Origin: Shewanella aestuarii
Lineage (GTDB): Bacteria > Pseudomonadota > Gammaproteobacteria > Enterobacterales > Shewanellaceae
Assembly (NCBI RefSeq): GCF_011765625.1
Contig: NZ_CP050313.1
Span: 3,034,501 to 3,098,500, forward strand
DNA: 64,000 bases
Reading direction: 5' to 3'
This document shows, one piece after another, positions 56,385 through 64,000 of this stretch. The translations under genes were made by a program, and so were the position numbers. The number at the start of each line of letters is the position of its first letter. Position 1 is the stretch's first letter. The notes under the pieces were generated by a model, which was not told the DNA's origin, searched no databases, and saw nothing but the letters and a program-made list of their open reading frames with translations.

Positions 56385-58762
56385 ATGGCATTTGAACAGG
56401 TCAACATATTTGTGAATGGTATTGTTCAAGGTGTGGGCTTTCGGCCATTTGTGTATCGGCTTGCCCATGAATTGTCACTCACCGGCAGTGTGCTTAATGA
56501 TCACCGTGGTGTCAGCATTGTGCTGCAAGGCGAGCCCACCAACATCAATCATTTTTTACACCAATTAGAGCACTCGCCACCACCACTTGCGCGTATTGAT
56601 GCCATTAAAACTGACTACCATATTGTTGAACAACCTATTAGGACGTTTTCAATTATTGAAAGCGACAAAGGCAACGAGCACGCCATTGTTGCCCTATCGG
56701 CAGATAAAAGTACTTGCCAAGATTGCCTAGCAGAAATGCACGATCCGACTAATCGTCATTATCAATATCCTTTTACAAACTGCACCAATTGCGGGCCCCG
56801 CTACAGCATTATTAACGCCTTACCTTACGACCGCCACAACACTTCAATGGCAGGCTTTGATATGTGTGACCAATGCGCAGCGGCATACACCAACCCTATG
56901 GATAGACGCTACCATGCCCAGCCTGTCAGTTGCCCAAATTGCGGCCCCAAATTGAGCTTACAATTAGTCGAACATCAGCTTGAACCATTTACATTCAGCG
57001 TTCACGAGTCGGAGCAGCAAAGCAATCAACAGGTCATCAAGCAAACGGCTACACTGTTAGCCCAAGGCAAAATTATTGCGATAAAAGGTTTAGGTGGCTT
57101 TCACCTCATTTGCGATGCGACCAATAGCAACGCCGTCAATTTACTCAGACAACGCAAACAACGCCCCGCCAAACCTTTAGCCGTTATGGTGAATAACCTT
57201 GTACAAGCACAAACGCTGGTACAAGGCACACAAGCGGAATGGGATGTGTTATCTAGCGCAGAAAAGCCGATCACGGTGATGCAAAAAAAATCAGCCGTCA
57301 GCGAATTATTAAGTGATGCTGTTGCCCCACAAATAGATAGATTAGGCCTATTTTTACCTTATACCCCCTTACATGTTTTATTAATGGCCGCATTTAATCG
57401 CCCCATTGTGGCCACTAGCGCTAACCGAAGTGGCGAGCCAATTATTTGTGATGGTAAGCAACTACTTGATAATTTAGGCCATGTAATTGATGCCATGGTT
57501 GACCATGACCGCCCCATTATTAACGCCTGTGATGACAGTGTGGTACAAGTGATCAATGGCCAACTGCAAGTGATCCGCCTTGCCAGAGGCTATGCCCCGC
57601 TCACCTTACCAACGGGAAACATCAAACTGCAAAATAACACTGTACTTGCCGTTGGCGGCCAGCAAAAAAATGCCATTGCGTTTGGGTTTGATCGCAACTT
57701 AATTCTCTCGCCTCACATTGGCAACTTATACAGCCTTGAAGCACAAATGTACTTTGAGCGTAGCCTAGCGACCTTTAAACGTTTATACGATTTCACCCCT
57801 CCACAGTGATCAGCGACAAACACCCTGATTACGCACCAAGCCGCTGGGCACAGCAATATTGCCAACAGCATAAAACCGTAAAGCAGCAACAAGTACAGCA
57901 CCATTACAGCCATATTCTTGCCACTATGGCCGCCAATCAATACCAGCAAACCGTATTGGGGTTTAGTTATGATGGCACAGGCTTAGGTGATGATGGCTCG
58001 CTTTGGGGCAGCGAAGTCATGCTAGCGGATACTCAAGGTTATCGAACCCTCGCTCACTTTACGCCGTTTAAACTGATTGGTGGCGAACAAGCTATTAAGC
58101 AACCTGTGCGTATTTTATTAGCCTTACTATTTGCGCATTTTAGCCTTGCTGATATTCGTCGCTTACCGATTCATGCCATTAATCAACTCAGTGACACACA
58201 ACTGACTAACCTGCATATTTTATGGAAAAATACCAATCATGGGGTGTATTGCCGCTCAGTCGGTCGCTTATTTGACGCCCTTGCCGTAGCGTTAAATCTA
58301 ATACAAACGAATCAATTTGAAGGCCAAGCAGGCATGTTGGTCGAAGCTCAAGCGGCTTTGAACCAGCACGCCTTAATTGCCTCAAGTTTTCAAAACAAGC
58401 TGACTATTAAGCCGATTATCGACAACAGCACAGGCATTACCCAGTGGGATAGCCAAGATTTGTTCAAGCAGATTATTGATACGATTCAAACAGGCGAAAA
58501 TCAGCCACAATTACAACAAGCCTTATGTGATGCGTTTATTCAAGCTATCGCAAATGCCTCGTTATCATTGGCGCAACAGTACCCTCAATATCCCTTGGTA
58601 TTCAGTGGCGGCGTATTTCAAAATAAATGCTTATTAAGTCTATGTTTAACCCAAGCCAAGCAAAACCATCATCAAGTGCTGCCAAGTCATCAAGTACCAA
58701 TTAATGATGGTGGCTTAGCATTAGGCCAGCTGTGGTATAGCATTCATCAAAACAGCCTGTAA
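56385..58762 (+). pseudogene. hypF: Carbamoyltransferase HypF, frameshifted (two frames)
   Basis: HypF makes the cyanide ligands of the hydrogenase Fe site from carbamoyl phosphate. Frame one (from ATG 56385, AAGGA upstream) holds the acylphosphatase domain (VQGVGFRPFVY), two zinc fingers (CQDC/CTNC and CDQC/CPNC) and the YrdC domain, and stops at 57809. Frame two continues from about 57800 with HPDYAPSRW, the Kae1-like HHYSH metal site, SYDGTGLGDDGSLWGSE and FSGGVFQNK. One extra C in the C4 run at 57796-57799 restores a 792-aa protein of normal length. The break is probably a sequencing error; a genuine split is the alternative. Confidence 0.85.
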
Positions 58763-58862
58763 ATGGATAGATCTCATTAATATCACCAAACCCCAAAATT
58801 GATCTAAGCAAGGCCAAGCAGTTACCAAAATGACTCACCAAAAGGCGAAGCCCCTCTTTAAA

Positions 58863-58878
58863 TGAGATGTAAATCACA
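58863..58878 (+). promoter_or_regulatory. CRP-like box upstream of hypB
   Basis: TGAGATGTAAATCACA matches TGTGA-N6-TCACA at 9 of 10 fixed positions, 119 bases before the hypB start in the 234-base gap after hypF. It suggests that hypBCDEA has its own cAMP-CRP-responsive promoter. Confidence 0.6.
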
Positions 58879-58996
58879 CATTAACATTCAAAAATGTCAT
58901 TCGGCTAAAAAGTCTTTCAAACCTGACATCAATCAAGGTTTGTAAGCGAAATATCACGCATACTTTAACAATAAATCATAGTTATGGAATTTGATT

Positions 58997-59752
58997 ATGT
59001 GCCAGGATTGCGGTTGTTCTATCACCCATGACCATCATCATGACTCACTGCATACTAACCCGCAGTTGAATGATAAAAAAACCTTATCGGTTATTCATAA
59101 AATATTGGATAAAAACGATATTGAAGCCCAGCACAATCGTGAGCATTTCGAAAAGCATCACGTGTGTGCATTCAACTTAATGAGCAGCCCAGGTAGCGGT
59201 AAAACCACCCTATTAGAACACCTTTGTCAGTATACGGATTTACATTATGCGGTAATTGAAGGTGATCTAGAAACCTCTCGCGATGCCGACCGCCTCATCG
59301 CCAAAGGCATTAATGCTTATCAAATTCAAACCGGCTCAGCCTGTCATTTAGACGCATTTATGGTTCATGGTGCCTTGCATCATATTGACCTTGCACCACT
59401 GGACATTTGCTTTGTTGAAAACGTAGGCAACTTGGTTTGCCCAGCAAGCTACGATGTCGGCACCCATAAAAATATTGTTCTGCTTTCTGTGCCAGAAGGC
59501 GATGACAAAATAGAAAAATACCCCGTTATGTTCCGCCGCGCTGATCTGGTGCTTATCACCAAAGCGGATCTCATAGCGCATTTTGACTTCAGCATCGACA
59601 GCGCTAAGCAACAGTTAGCCAAGCTCAACCCTCATGCACAAATTATGACCATTTCGGTCAAACAACCTGAGTCGTTATTGCCACTCATTGATTGGCTGGC
59701 TACCAAATACGCTGCGCTGAACCAAGAATCTCAAGCCACACACAAGAGATAA
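58997..59752 (+). CDS. hypB: Hydrogenase nickel incorporation GTPase HypB
   Basis: This GTPase of about 251 aa, with HypA, inserts nickel into the large subunit. The N-terminus has the high-affinity nickel motif MCQDCGC followed by a short His run (HDHHHD). The P-loop is SPGSGKTT (residues 64-71), followed by EGDLETSRDADR (switch and metal region), and the base-recognition motif ITKAD is present. The His stretch is short compared with nickel-storing HypB types. The start ATG 58997 puts MCQDCGC at the N-terminus as in E. coli. Confidence 0.97.
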   Translation: MCQDCGCSITHDHHHDSLHTNPQLNDKKTLSVIHKILDKNDIEAQHNREHFEKHHVCAFNLMSSPGSGKTTLLEHLCQYTDLHYAVIEGDLETSRDADRLIAKGINAYQIQTGSACHLDAFMVHGALHHIDLAPLDICFVENVGNLVCPASYDVGTHKNIVLLSVPEGDDKIEKYPVMFRRADLVLITKADLIAHFDFSIDSAKQQLAKLNPHAQIMTISVKQPESLLPLIDWLATKYAALNQESQATHKR

Positions 59753-59762
59753 GGACAAAACT

Positions 59763-59999
59763 ATGTGTTTATCGGTTCCTTCTCAAGTTGTTGAAGTTCA
59801 CGATGATGCCAGTGTTACAGTTGACACCCTGGGCGTAAAAAGACGTGTCAGTAGTCACTTGATCACAGACCCATTAGCCATTGGCGATTATGTGTTAATT
59901 CACATCGGTTTTGTGATGAACAAGATTGATCAGCAAGACGCCCAAGAAAGCTTGGCACTCTATCAAGAAATCGTCGAAAAAATGTCTGAGCAGGAGTAA
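59763..59999 (+). CDS. hypC: Hydrogenase assembly chaperone HypC
   Basis: This 78-aa chaperone starts with the essential MCLSVPSQVVE motif, in which Cys2 binds the Fe(CN)2CO unit and the large-subunit precursor. It works with HypD and hands the iron centre to HyaB. The length fits the HypC/HybG family. The ribosome site AAGGA is 7 bases upstream. It lies 10 bases after hypB and 7 before hypD. Confidence 0.97.
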   Translation: MCLSVPSQVVEVHDDASVTVDTLGVKRRVSSHLITDPLAIGDYVLIHIGFVMNKIDQQDAQESLALYQEIVEKMSEQE

Positions 60000-60006
60000 C
60001 TCTCTA

Positions 60007-61134
60007 ATGCTGCTAAAGGATTTATATCAAGGGTTTCGTGATCCTGACACCTTACACCACCTTGCTAAAGCCATTGCACTTGAGGCGAAAAAAGTCACTG
60101 GCGATGTCAACATTATGGAAGTGTGTGGTGGCCATACTCATACCATAATGAAGTATGGCTTATTACAGTTACTGCCCGCCAATATTCGTTTTATTCACGG
60201 ACCCGGTTGTCCGGTTTGCATTATGCCCAAAGAGCGCATTGATCATGCCGCAGCGCTGGCCAGTATGCCCAACGTTATTTTAGTCAGTCTTGGCGATATG
60301 ATCCGCGTTCCCGGCTCAAATGGCAGTTTGGCAAAGTTTCGCTCTCAAGGCTGCGATATTCGCCCAATATACGACCCGTTAGACACCCTAGTGATCGCCA
60401 AAGATAATCCCGACAAAACCGTGGTATTTTTTGCTATTGGCTTTGAAACCTCAACCCCAATGACCGCAGTGTTAGTTGAGCAAGTGATCAAGCAACAACT
60501 TGATAATGTTATATTTCATATCAACCATGTGCTTGTGCCCCCTGCCATTGATGCGGTAATGGCCGAACCAAACACCAAAGTAAACGCCTTTATTGGTCCT
60601 GCGCATGTTAGCGTGATCAGCGGTGCCAAAATTTACCAAGCCGCAGTCAATAACTACCACACCCCTGTGGTGGTATCGGGTTTTGAGCCTGTTGATGTCA
60701 TGGAATCGATTCTAAAAATTGTGACTCAAAAAGCCCAAGGCAAAGCCGAACTCGAAGTGCAATACAGTCGCGCCGTTAGCTATGACGGCAATCAAGCAGC
60801 GCAGCAGTTAGTGAATAAATACTTTCAAGTCAGTCCTGAGTTTAGGTGGCGCGGTTTAGGTCCCATCGCTCAGTCAGCCTTACAACTTAAACCTGAGTTC
60901 AGTCATTTAGATGCAGAAGTGCGCTACCAAGGTCGATTACCCGTTACCTTAATTGATGATCACAGAGCCTGTCAGTGTGGCGATATTCTACGAGGTTTAG
61001 CCAACCCCAAAGACTGCAAAGTATTTGGCCGAGGCTGCACACCAGAAACCCCGCTTGGCAGTTGTATGGTGAGCTCTGAAGGCGCCTGCAACGCCTATTA
61101 TCGTTATGGTGGTTTAAACGAGGAGCAAAGGTAA
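60007..61134 (+). CDS. hypD: Hydrogenase formation protein HypD
   Basis: HypD, 375 aa, is an Fe-S scaffold on which the Fe(CN)2CO centre is built. The conserved blocks are MEVCGGHTHTIMKYG, GPGCPVCIMP, GFETSTP and the C-terminal cysteine set (CQCGDIL, CKVFGRGCTPETPLGSCMVSSEGAC) that holds the [4Fe-4S] cluster. The start is ATG 60007 (AGGAG upstream); an in-frame start at 59926 would run far into hypC and is rejected. Confidence 0.97.
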   Translation: MLLKDLYQGFRDPDTLHHLAKAIALEAKKVTGDVNIMEVCGGHTHTIMKYGLLQLLPANIRFIHGPGCPVCIMPKERIDHAAALASMPNVILVSLGDMIRVPGSNGSLAKFRSQGCDIRPIYDPLDTLVIAKDNPDKTVVFFAIGFETSTPMTAVLVEQVIKQQLDNVIFHINHVLVPPAIDAVMAEPNTKVNAFIGPAHVSVISGAKIYQAAVNNYHTPVVVSGFEPVDVMESILKIVTQKAQGKAELEVQYSRAVSYDGNQAAQQLVNKYFQVSPEFRWRGLGPIAQSALQLKPEFSHLDAEVRYQGRLPVTLIDDHRACQCGDILRGLANPKDCKVFGRGCTPETPLGSCMVSSEGACNAYYRYGGLNEEQR

Positions 61135-61138
61135 ACCT

Positions 61139-62149
61139 ATGACAAAATCATTAAAAACCGTGCAGCTTAGCCATGGTGGTGGCGGCAAAGAAATGGACCA
61201 ACTGATTAAGTCAGTGTTTTTTGAAGCCTTTAACAACCCTATTCTTTGCAGTGAAGAAGATGCAGCGAAATTGCATTTGTCGGGTCCTGTCGCCTTTACC
61301 ACAGACTCGTTCACCGTAGCGCCGCTATTTTTTGCGGGTGGTAATATCGGCAAACTGGCCATTGCAGGCACGGTCAATGATTTAGCCATGATGGCTGCCC
61401 AGCCCGAATATTTAAGTTGCAGTTTTATCATTGAAGAAGGCTTTGCCATTGATGACTTAGTTACCATAGTCAACAGCATGGCAGCAGAGCTTCATCAGTC
61501 AGGGGCGCGCATCGTGTGTGGCGACACCAAAGTCGTTCCTAAAGGCTGCGCCGATGGGCTGTTCATTAACACCACAGGCATAGGGCGGATTATTTACCCA
61601 GATGTGTCAGCAAACAATATTGTTGCCGGTGATGCCATTATTGTGTCCCGCGATATTGGCCGTCATGGAGCCACAATTTTAATGGCGCGCGAAGGCTTAG
61701 CGTTAGAGTCTGAACTGACCAGCGACTGCGCCACGCTATGGCCGATAGTCGAGCAACTCATTGCCGCTAACATCCCCATTCACGCCATGCGTGATGCAAC
61801 TCGCGGAGGTTTATCGGCTGTGCTAAATGAGTGGGCCAAAGCTTCAAATATTGGGATTGATGTCAATGAGTCAGCCATTCCGGTTGCGGATGAAGTAAAA
61901 GGCTTATGCGAGCTATTTGGCTTTGAACCCTTTGACCTAGCCAATGAAGGCACCTTTATTATTGCCCTGCCACAGGCAATTGCACAAGGCGCCATTGAAG
62001 TGATGCAGCGATACGGCCATTGCCAACAGGCTGCCATTATTGGTCATGCAACATCGGCACACAGTGGCAAAGTGGTATTAACCACACCTTGGGGCAGCCA
62101 TCGCTACCTTGACTTACCTCAAGGTGAATTACTGCCAAGGATTTGCTAA
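61139..62149 (+). CDS. hypE: Hydrogenase maturation dehydratase HypE
   Basis: HypE, 336 aa, dehydrates the S-carbamoyl group on its C-terminal cysteine to thiocyanate, the CN donor. The C-terminus is LLPRIC, exactly the conserved PRIC end with the acceptor Cys last. The ATP-binding AIR-synthase fold shows [29 protein letters not shown] and GDTKVV. It receives carbamoyl from HypF. The stop codon overlaps the hypA start. Confidence 0.97.
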   Translation: MTKSLKTVQLSHGGGGKEMDQLIKSVFFEAFNNPILCSEEDAAKLHLSGPVAFTTDSFTVAPLFFAGGNIGKLAIAGTVNDLAMMAAQPEYLSCSFIIEEGFAIDDLVTIVNSMAAELHQSGARIVCGDTKVVPKGCADGLFINTTGIGRIIYPDVSANNIVAGDAIIVSRDIGRHGATILMAREGLALESELTSDCATLWPIVEQLIAANIPIHAMRDATRGGLSAVLNEWAKASNIGIDVNESAIPVADEVKGLCELFGFEPFDLANEGTFIIALPQAIAQGAIEVMQRYGHCQQAAIIGHATSAHSGKVVLTTPWGSHRYLDLPQGELLPRIC

Positions 62150-62496
62150 TGCACGAGTATTCAATTGTCAGCGCATTAATCGAGCAGTGCGAAGACCTAG
62201 CCAAACAACATCAAGCCAACGCGATTCGCAGGGTTGAGGTAAAAATAGGCATATTAAGTGGCGTTGAGCCCGCACTGTTATCGCAAGCATTTGAAACATT
62301 TAAATTAGATGGCATTTGCGCCAATGCCACATTCAACATGCATATTCAGCCCTTGCTGTTGATGTGCAACCAATGTGGTATCGAGTCAGAGCAAACTGCT
62401 AGAACGGTGATTTGCCCACACTGCCAAAGCAATGACACCCGCATTATGGATGGCGAAGACATGATGCTAATGCAATTAGAAATGGATACCGAATAA
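62149..62496 (+). CDS. hypA: Hydrogenase nickel insertion protein HypA
   Basis: HypA, 115 aa, is a nickel chaperone that partners HypB. The N-terminal MHEYS motif contains the nickel ligand His2, and a zinc ribbon follows (CNQC near residue 74 and CPHC near residue 92). The start ATG shares a base with the hypE stop (TAATG), which gives translational coupling. The MHEYS variant replaces the usual MHELS. Confidence 0.97.
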   Translation: MHEYSIVSALIEQCEDLAKQHQANAIRRVEVKIGILSGVEPALLSQAFETFKLDGICANATFNMHIQPLLLMCNQCGIESEQTARTVICPHCQSNDTRIMDGEDMMLMQLEMDTE

Positions 62497-62570
62497 ACGA
62501 CTTTACCGGTTAATTGATGTCAATCACATTGGTATTAGCCAATAGAAAACACAACGTATAAGGAACGAAC

Positions 62571-62741
62571 ATGAGAAACACAATCGCGGCGTTAGCACTA
62601 GCAAGTACACCAACGTTAGCCTTAGCCCATGAAGGCCATGGGGCAGTCGGGTTATTTCATCACTTAATGGATTTAGCACCCGCCATTGCATTAGTTGCCG
62701 TTGTGGCGTTCATTGTGTACAAGCGTGCCAACAAAAGTTAG
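62571..62741 (+). CDS. Small HEGHG membrane protein at the end of the hyp operon
   Basis: This 56-aa protein has a signal peptide (MRNTIAALALASTPTLALA) cut before HEGHG, then a mid-section with two histidines (GLFHHLMD) and one TM helix (APAIALVAVVAFIVYK) with a basic end. Ribosome site AAGGA lies 8 bases before ATG. It is 74 bases after hypA with no terminator between. Four or five histidines in a mature protein of about 37 residues suggest metal binding on the periplasmic face, perhaps nickel, given the operon. This is inferred from composition and place only. Confidence 0.65.
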   Translation: MRNTIAALALASTPTLALAHEGHGAVGLFHHLMDLAPAIALVAVVAFIVYKRANKS

Positions 62742-62776
62742 TTAACCAAAAAGGTTAGCGATTGAGAGGAAAATGG

Positions 62777-63565
62777 CTAAGGAAGCGCATCATAGGTTTG
62801 CCTAACCTGCGCTTCACCGTATTGTCGCTCTAGCTTACGCACAATAAAATGGCCTCTGGCCATATCCTGAAAATGATCAATAAATAACGTATTGATCATT
62901 GCTCCACCCGCTGCACCAATTGCGGGGACAGCTTGTGCTGCTATTTTTTGGGTTACTTGCACACCAAAGCGCTCGGCCACAATGGTTACCACTTTCACCA
63001 TCATAGGGGCGGCTTCTTTACTAAAACCTTTGGTGGCGATATATTGAGCCGACTCTGCGATAGAATTAGCCAGCACGGTACGCACCGCAAAATAGCCCTT
63101 TTCAGCTTGGTCGTCGTCAGTTGATTCACCACCAAACGCAAACACTTCTAAACAGGCCATTTTCGTAGAAAGATCGTTAAGCTGCTCGCCCTCACTACGG
63201 GCAATATCCGCAATAGAACGCAACATAATGGTGGTAGAAATAGGCAGCTCGATGGCCAATGCACTTAATCCAAAAAATCCGCCAACACCGCCACTTACCG
63301 CAACCCCAAGCTTATACCACTTATTCGATGATGGGGTATGCTGCGCATCTTTTAAGGTAAACAGCGCCGCATCAACGGCTTTGGTTAATGCCATTTCTGT
63401 CACTTTACCTATGCCGTTACTGATAGATTTAGGCAACAAAGCAAACCCTTGCTCAATGGGCTTGCCGATTAAATCAGTCATTTTGGCTGCAAGACCCGGA
63501 TTTTCCAGTAATTGTTTAGCTTGAATAAGCTGCTGTGTATCTGCTGCGGATAAGTTCAACGTCAC
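62777..63565 (-). CDS. EcsC-family protein
   Basis: This protein of about 262 aa matches the EcsC family (first named from the Bacillus ecs operon; function unknown). Features are a helical N-terminus, a glycine-rich hydrophobic part (VAVSGGVGGFFGLSALAIELP), ISTTIMLRSIADIARSEGE and a late AQAVPAIGAAGGAMINTLFIDHFQ. It is probably membrane-associated. The GTG start at 63565 is very close to its AGGAG; a TTG two codons later has better spacing. It is convergent with the hydrogenase operon. Confidence 0.88.
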   Translation of the reverse strand: MTLNLSAADTQQLIQAKQLLENPGLAAKMTDLIGKPIEQGFALLPKSISNGIGKVTEMALTKAVDAALFTLKDAQHTPSSNKWYKLGVAVSGGVGGFFGLSALAIELPISTTIMLRSIADIARSEGEQLNDLSTKMACLEVFAFGGESTDDDQAEKGYFAVRTVLANSIAESAQYIATKGFSKEAAPMMVKVVTIVAERFGVQVTQKIAAQAVPAIGAAGGAMINTLFIDHFQDMARGHFIVRKLERQYGEAQVRQTYDALP

Positions 63566-63671
63566 TCCTAAGATAAAGTCGCTATGACCATAGCAAACCT
63601 CTTAACGACTAAAATCATGCTTATCTTAACTATGTAAGTCACTATTGCCTTAACAACCTAAATGATGATGC

Positions 63672-64000
63672 TTAAACAAGGGTGACCTTTTCAATCACAA
63701 TCGGCGTTTTAGGCACATCTTCATGGCCTGCGACTGTTGTGGTTTTCACTTTTTCAATTTCTTTCACCACGTCAATGCCAGCGGTTACTTTACCAAATAC
63801 TGCATAACCCCAGCCATTATTGGTGGTGGCTGTGTGGTCTAAAAAGGTATTGTCAGCAGTATTAATAAAAAACTGCGCCGTAGCTGAATGCGGTGCATCG
63901 GTACGCGCCATCGCAATGGTACCCAATACATTACTTAAGCCACGGTTGGCCTCATTAGCAATTGGATCATGGGTTGGTTTTTCTTTCATTTTGGCATTAA
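63672..64000 (-). CDS. Cyclophilin-type peptidyl-prolyl isomerase, 3' part
   Basis: This is a cis-trans prolyl isomerase of the PpiB type. The frame continues past the window edge, so about 50 N-terminal residues are missing. PIANEANRGLSNVLGTIAMAR, SATAQFFINTADNTFLDH and GWGYAVFGKVTAG are the cyclophilin core, with the active QFF and the usual tryptophan position. No signal peptide can be judged. Whether it is PpiA or PpiB cannot be settled from this part. Confidence 0.93.
   Translation of the reverse strand, partial: NAKMKEKPTHDPIANEANRGLSNVLGTIAMARTDAPHSATAQFFINTADNTFLDHTATTNNGWGYAVFGKVTAGIDVVKEIEKVKTTTVAGHEDVPKTPIVIEKVTLV

Noticed and set aside
57806..58762. Second half of hypF as an independent GTG-started gene
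   Set aside because: It begins in the middle of a conserved HypF stretch, lacks its own ribosome site, and joins perfectly to the upstream frame with one added C.
59926..60006. Longer N-terminus for HypD inside hypC
   Set aside because: It would overlap hypC by 74 bases with Lys/Ser-rich sequence not found in HypD; ATG 60007 has an AGGAG site.

Overview
The window is a chromosomal segment of a marine gammaproteobacterium, almost certainly a Shewanella. The evidence is an OmcA/MtrC-family decaheme lipoprotein cytochrome, an hcp-hcr pair, a periplasmic [NiFe] hydrogenase operon, a PBPRA1643-type SEC-C protein, perfect FNR/EtrA-type boxes, and a chromosomal subclass B1 metallo-beta-lactamase of the kind known from the S. 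frigidimarina/S. livingstonensis group. The genus call is firm; the species hint is an inference.

Layout. 1-4.2 kb: housekeeping genes pepA (3' end only), holC and valS. 4.2-4.9 kb: a small accessory island on the minus strand with an attC-like site, a cassette-like gene, a possible broken membrane ORF and a dispersed palindromic repeat. 5-10.3 kb: a frameshifted ImpA-like metallopeptidase lipoprotein, a SEC-C protein and a POT-like transporter. 10.4-14 kb: the decaheme cytochrome, with a perfect FNR box upstream, and a LysR regulator. 14-20.8 kb: rsuA, glnD, a frameshifted YcxB-like gene, a MAPEG protein and an unknown secreted protein. 20.9-23.3 kb: a repeat-rich stretch carrying an IS150-group IS3 element with a clear -1 frameshift signal. 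23.3-32 kb: btuF and a DUF2235 hydrolase, an isochorismatase-like enzyme, an ABC1 kinase, the B1 metallo-beta-lactamase, a VOC protein, an RluA-type pseudouridine synthase and two tandem GYF-domain genes. 32-42 kb: a second VOC protein, gltS, a YecH-like protein, a chemoreceptor, hcp-hcr and a frameshifted FG-GAP protein. 42-50 kb: a signalling locus with an HD-GYP response regulator divergent from a 1659-aa hybrid kinase and a REC-REC-kinase protein.

50.4-62.7 kb is the centrepiece, a complete [NiFe]-hydrogenase locus: hyaABCD, a degenerate HypF paralogue, hypF, then hypBCDEA and a tiny HEGHG membrane protein. HyaA/HyaB form the periplasmic enzyme, HyaC the cytochrome b anchor, HyaD the maturation protease, and HypA-F build the Ni-Fe(CN)2CO site. 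A perfect FNR box and two CRP-like boxes precede hyaA, and a further CRP-like box precedes hypB, so anaerobic and cAMP-linked control is likely. The window closes with an EcsC-family protein and the 3' part of a cyclophilin.

Four otherwise intact genes (ImpA-like, YcxB-like, FG-GAP and hypF) are each broken by what looks like one missing base in a 4-5 nt G/C run. This uniform pattern looks more like homopolymer sequencing error than gene decay. No tRNA, rRNA or CRISPR array was seen.
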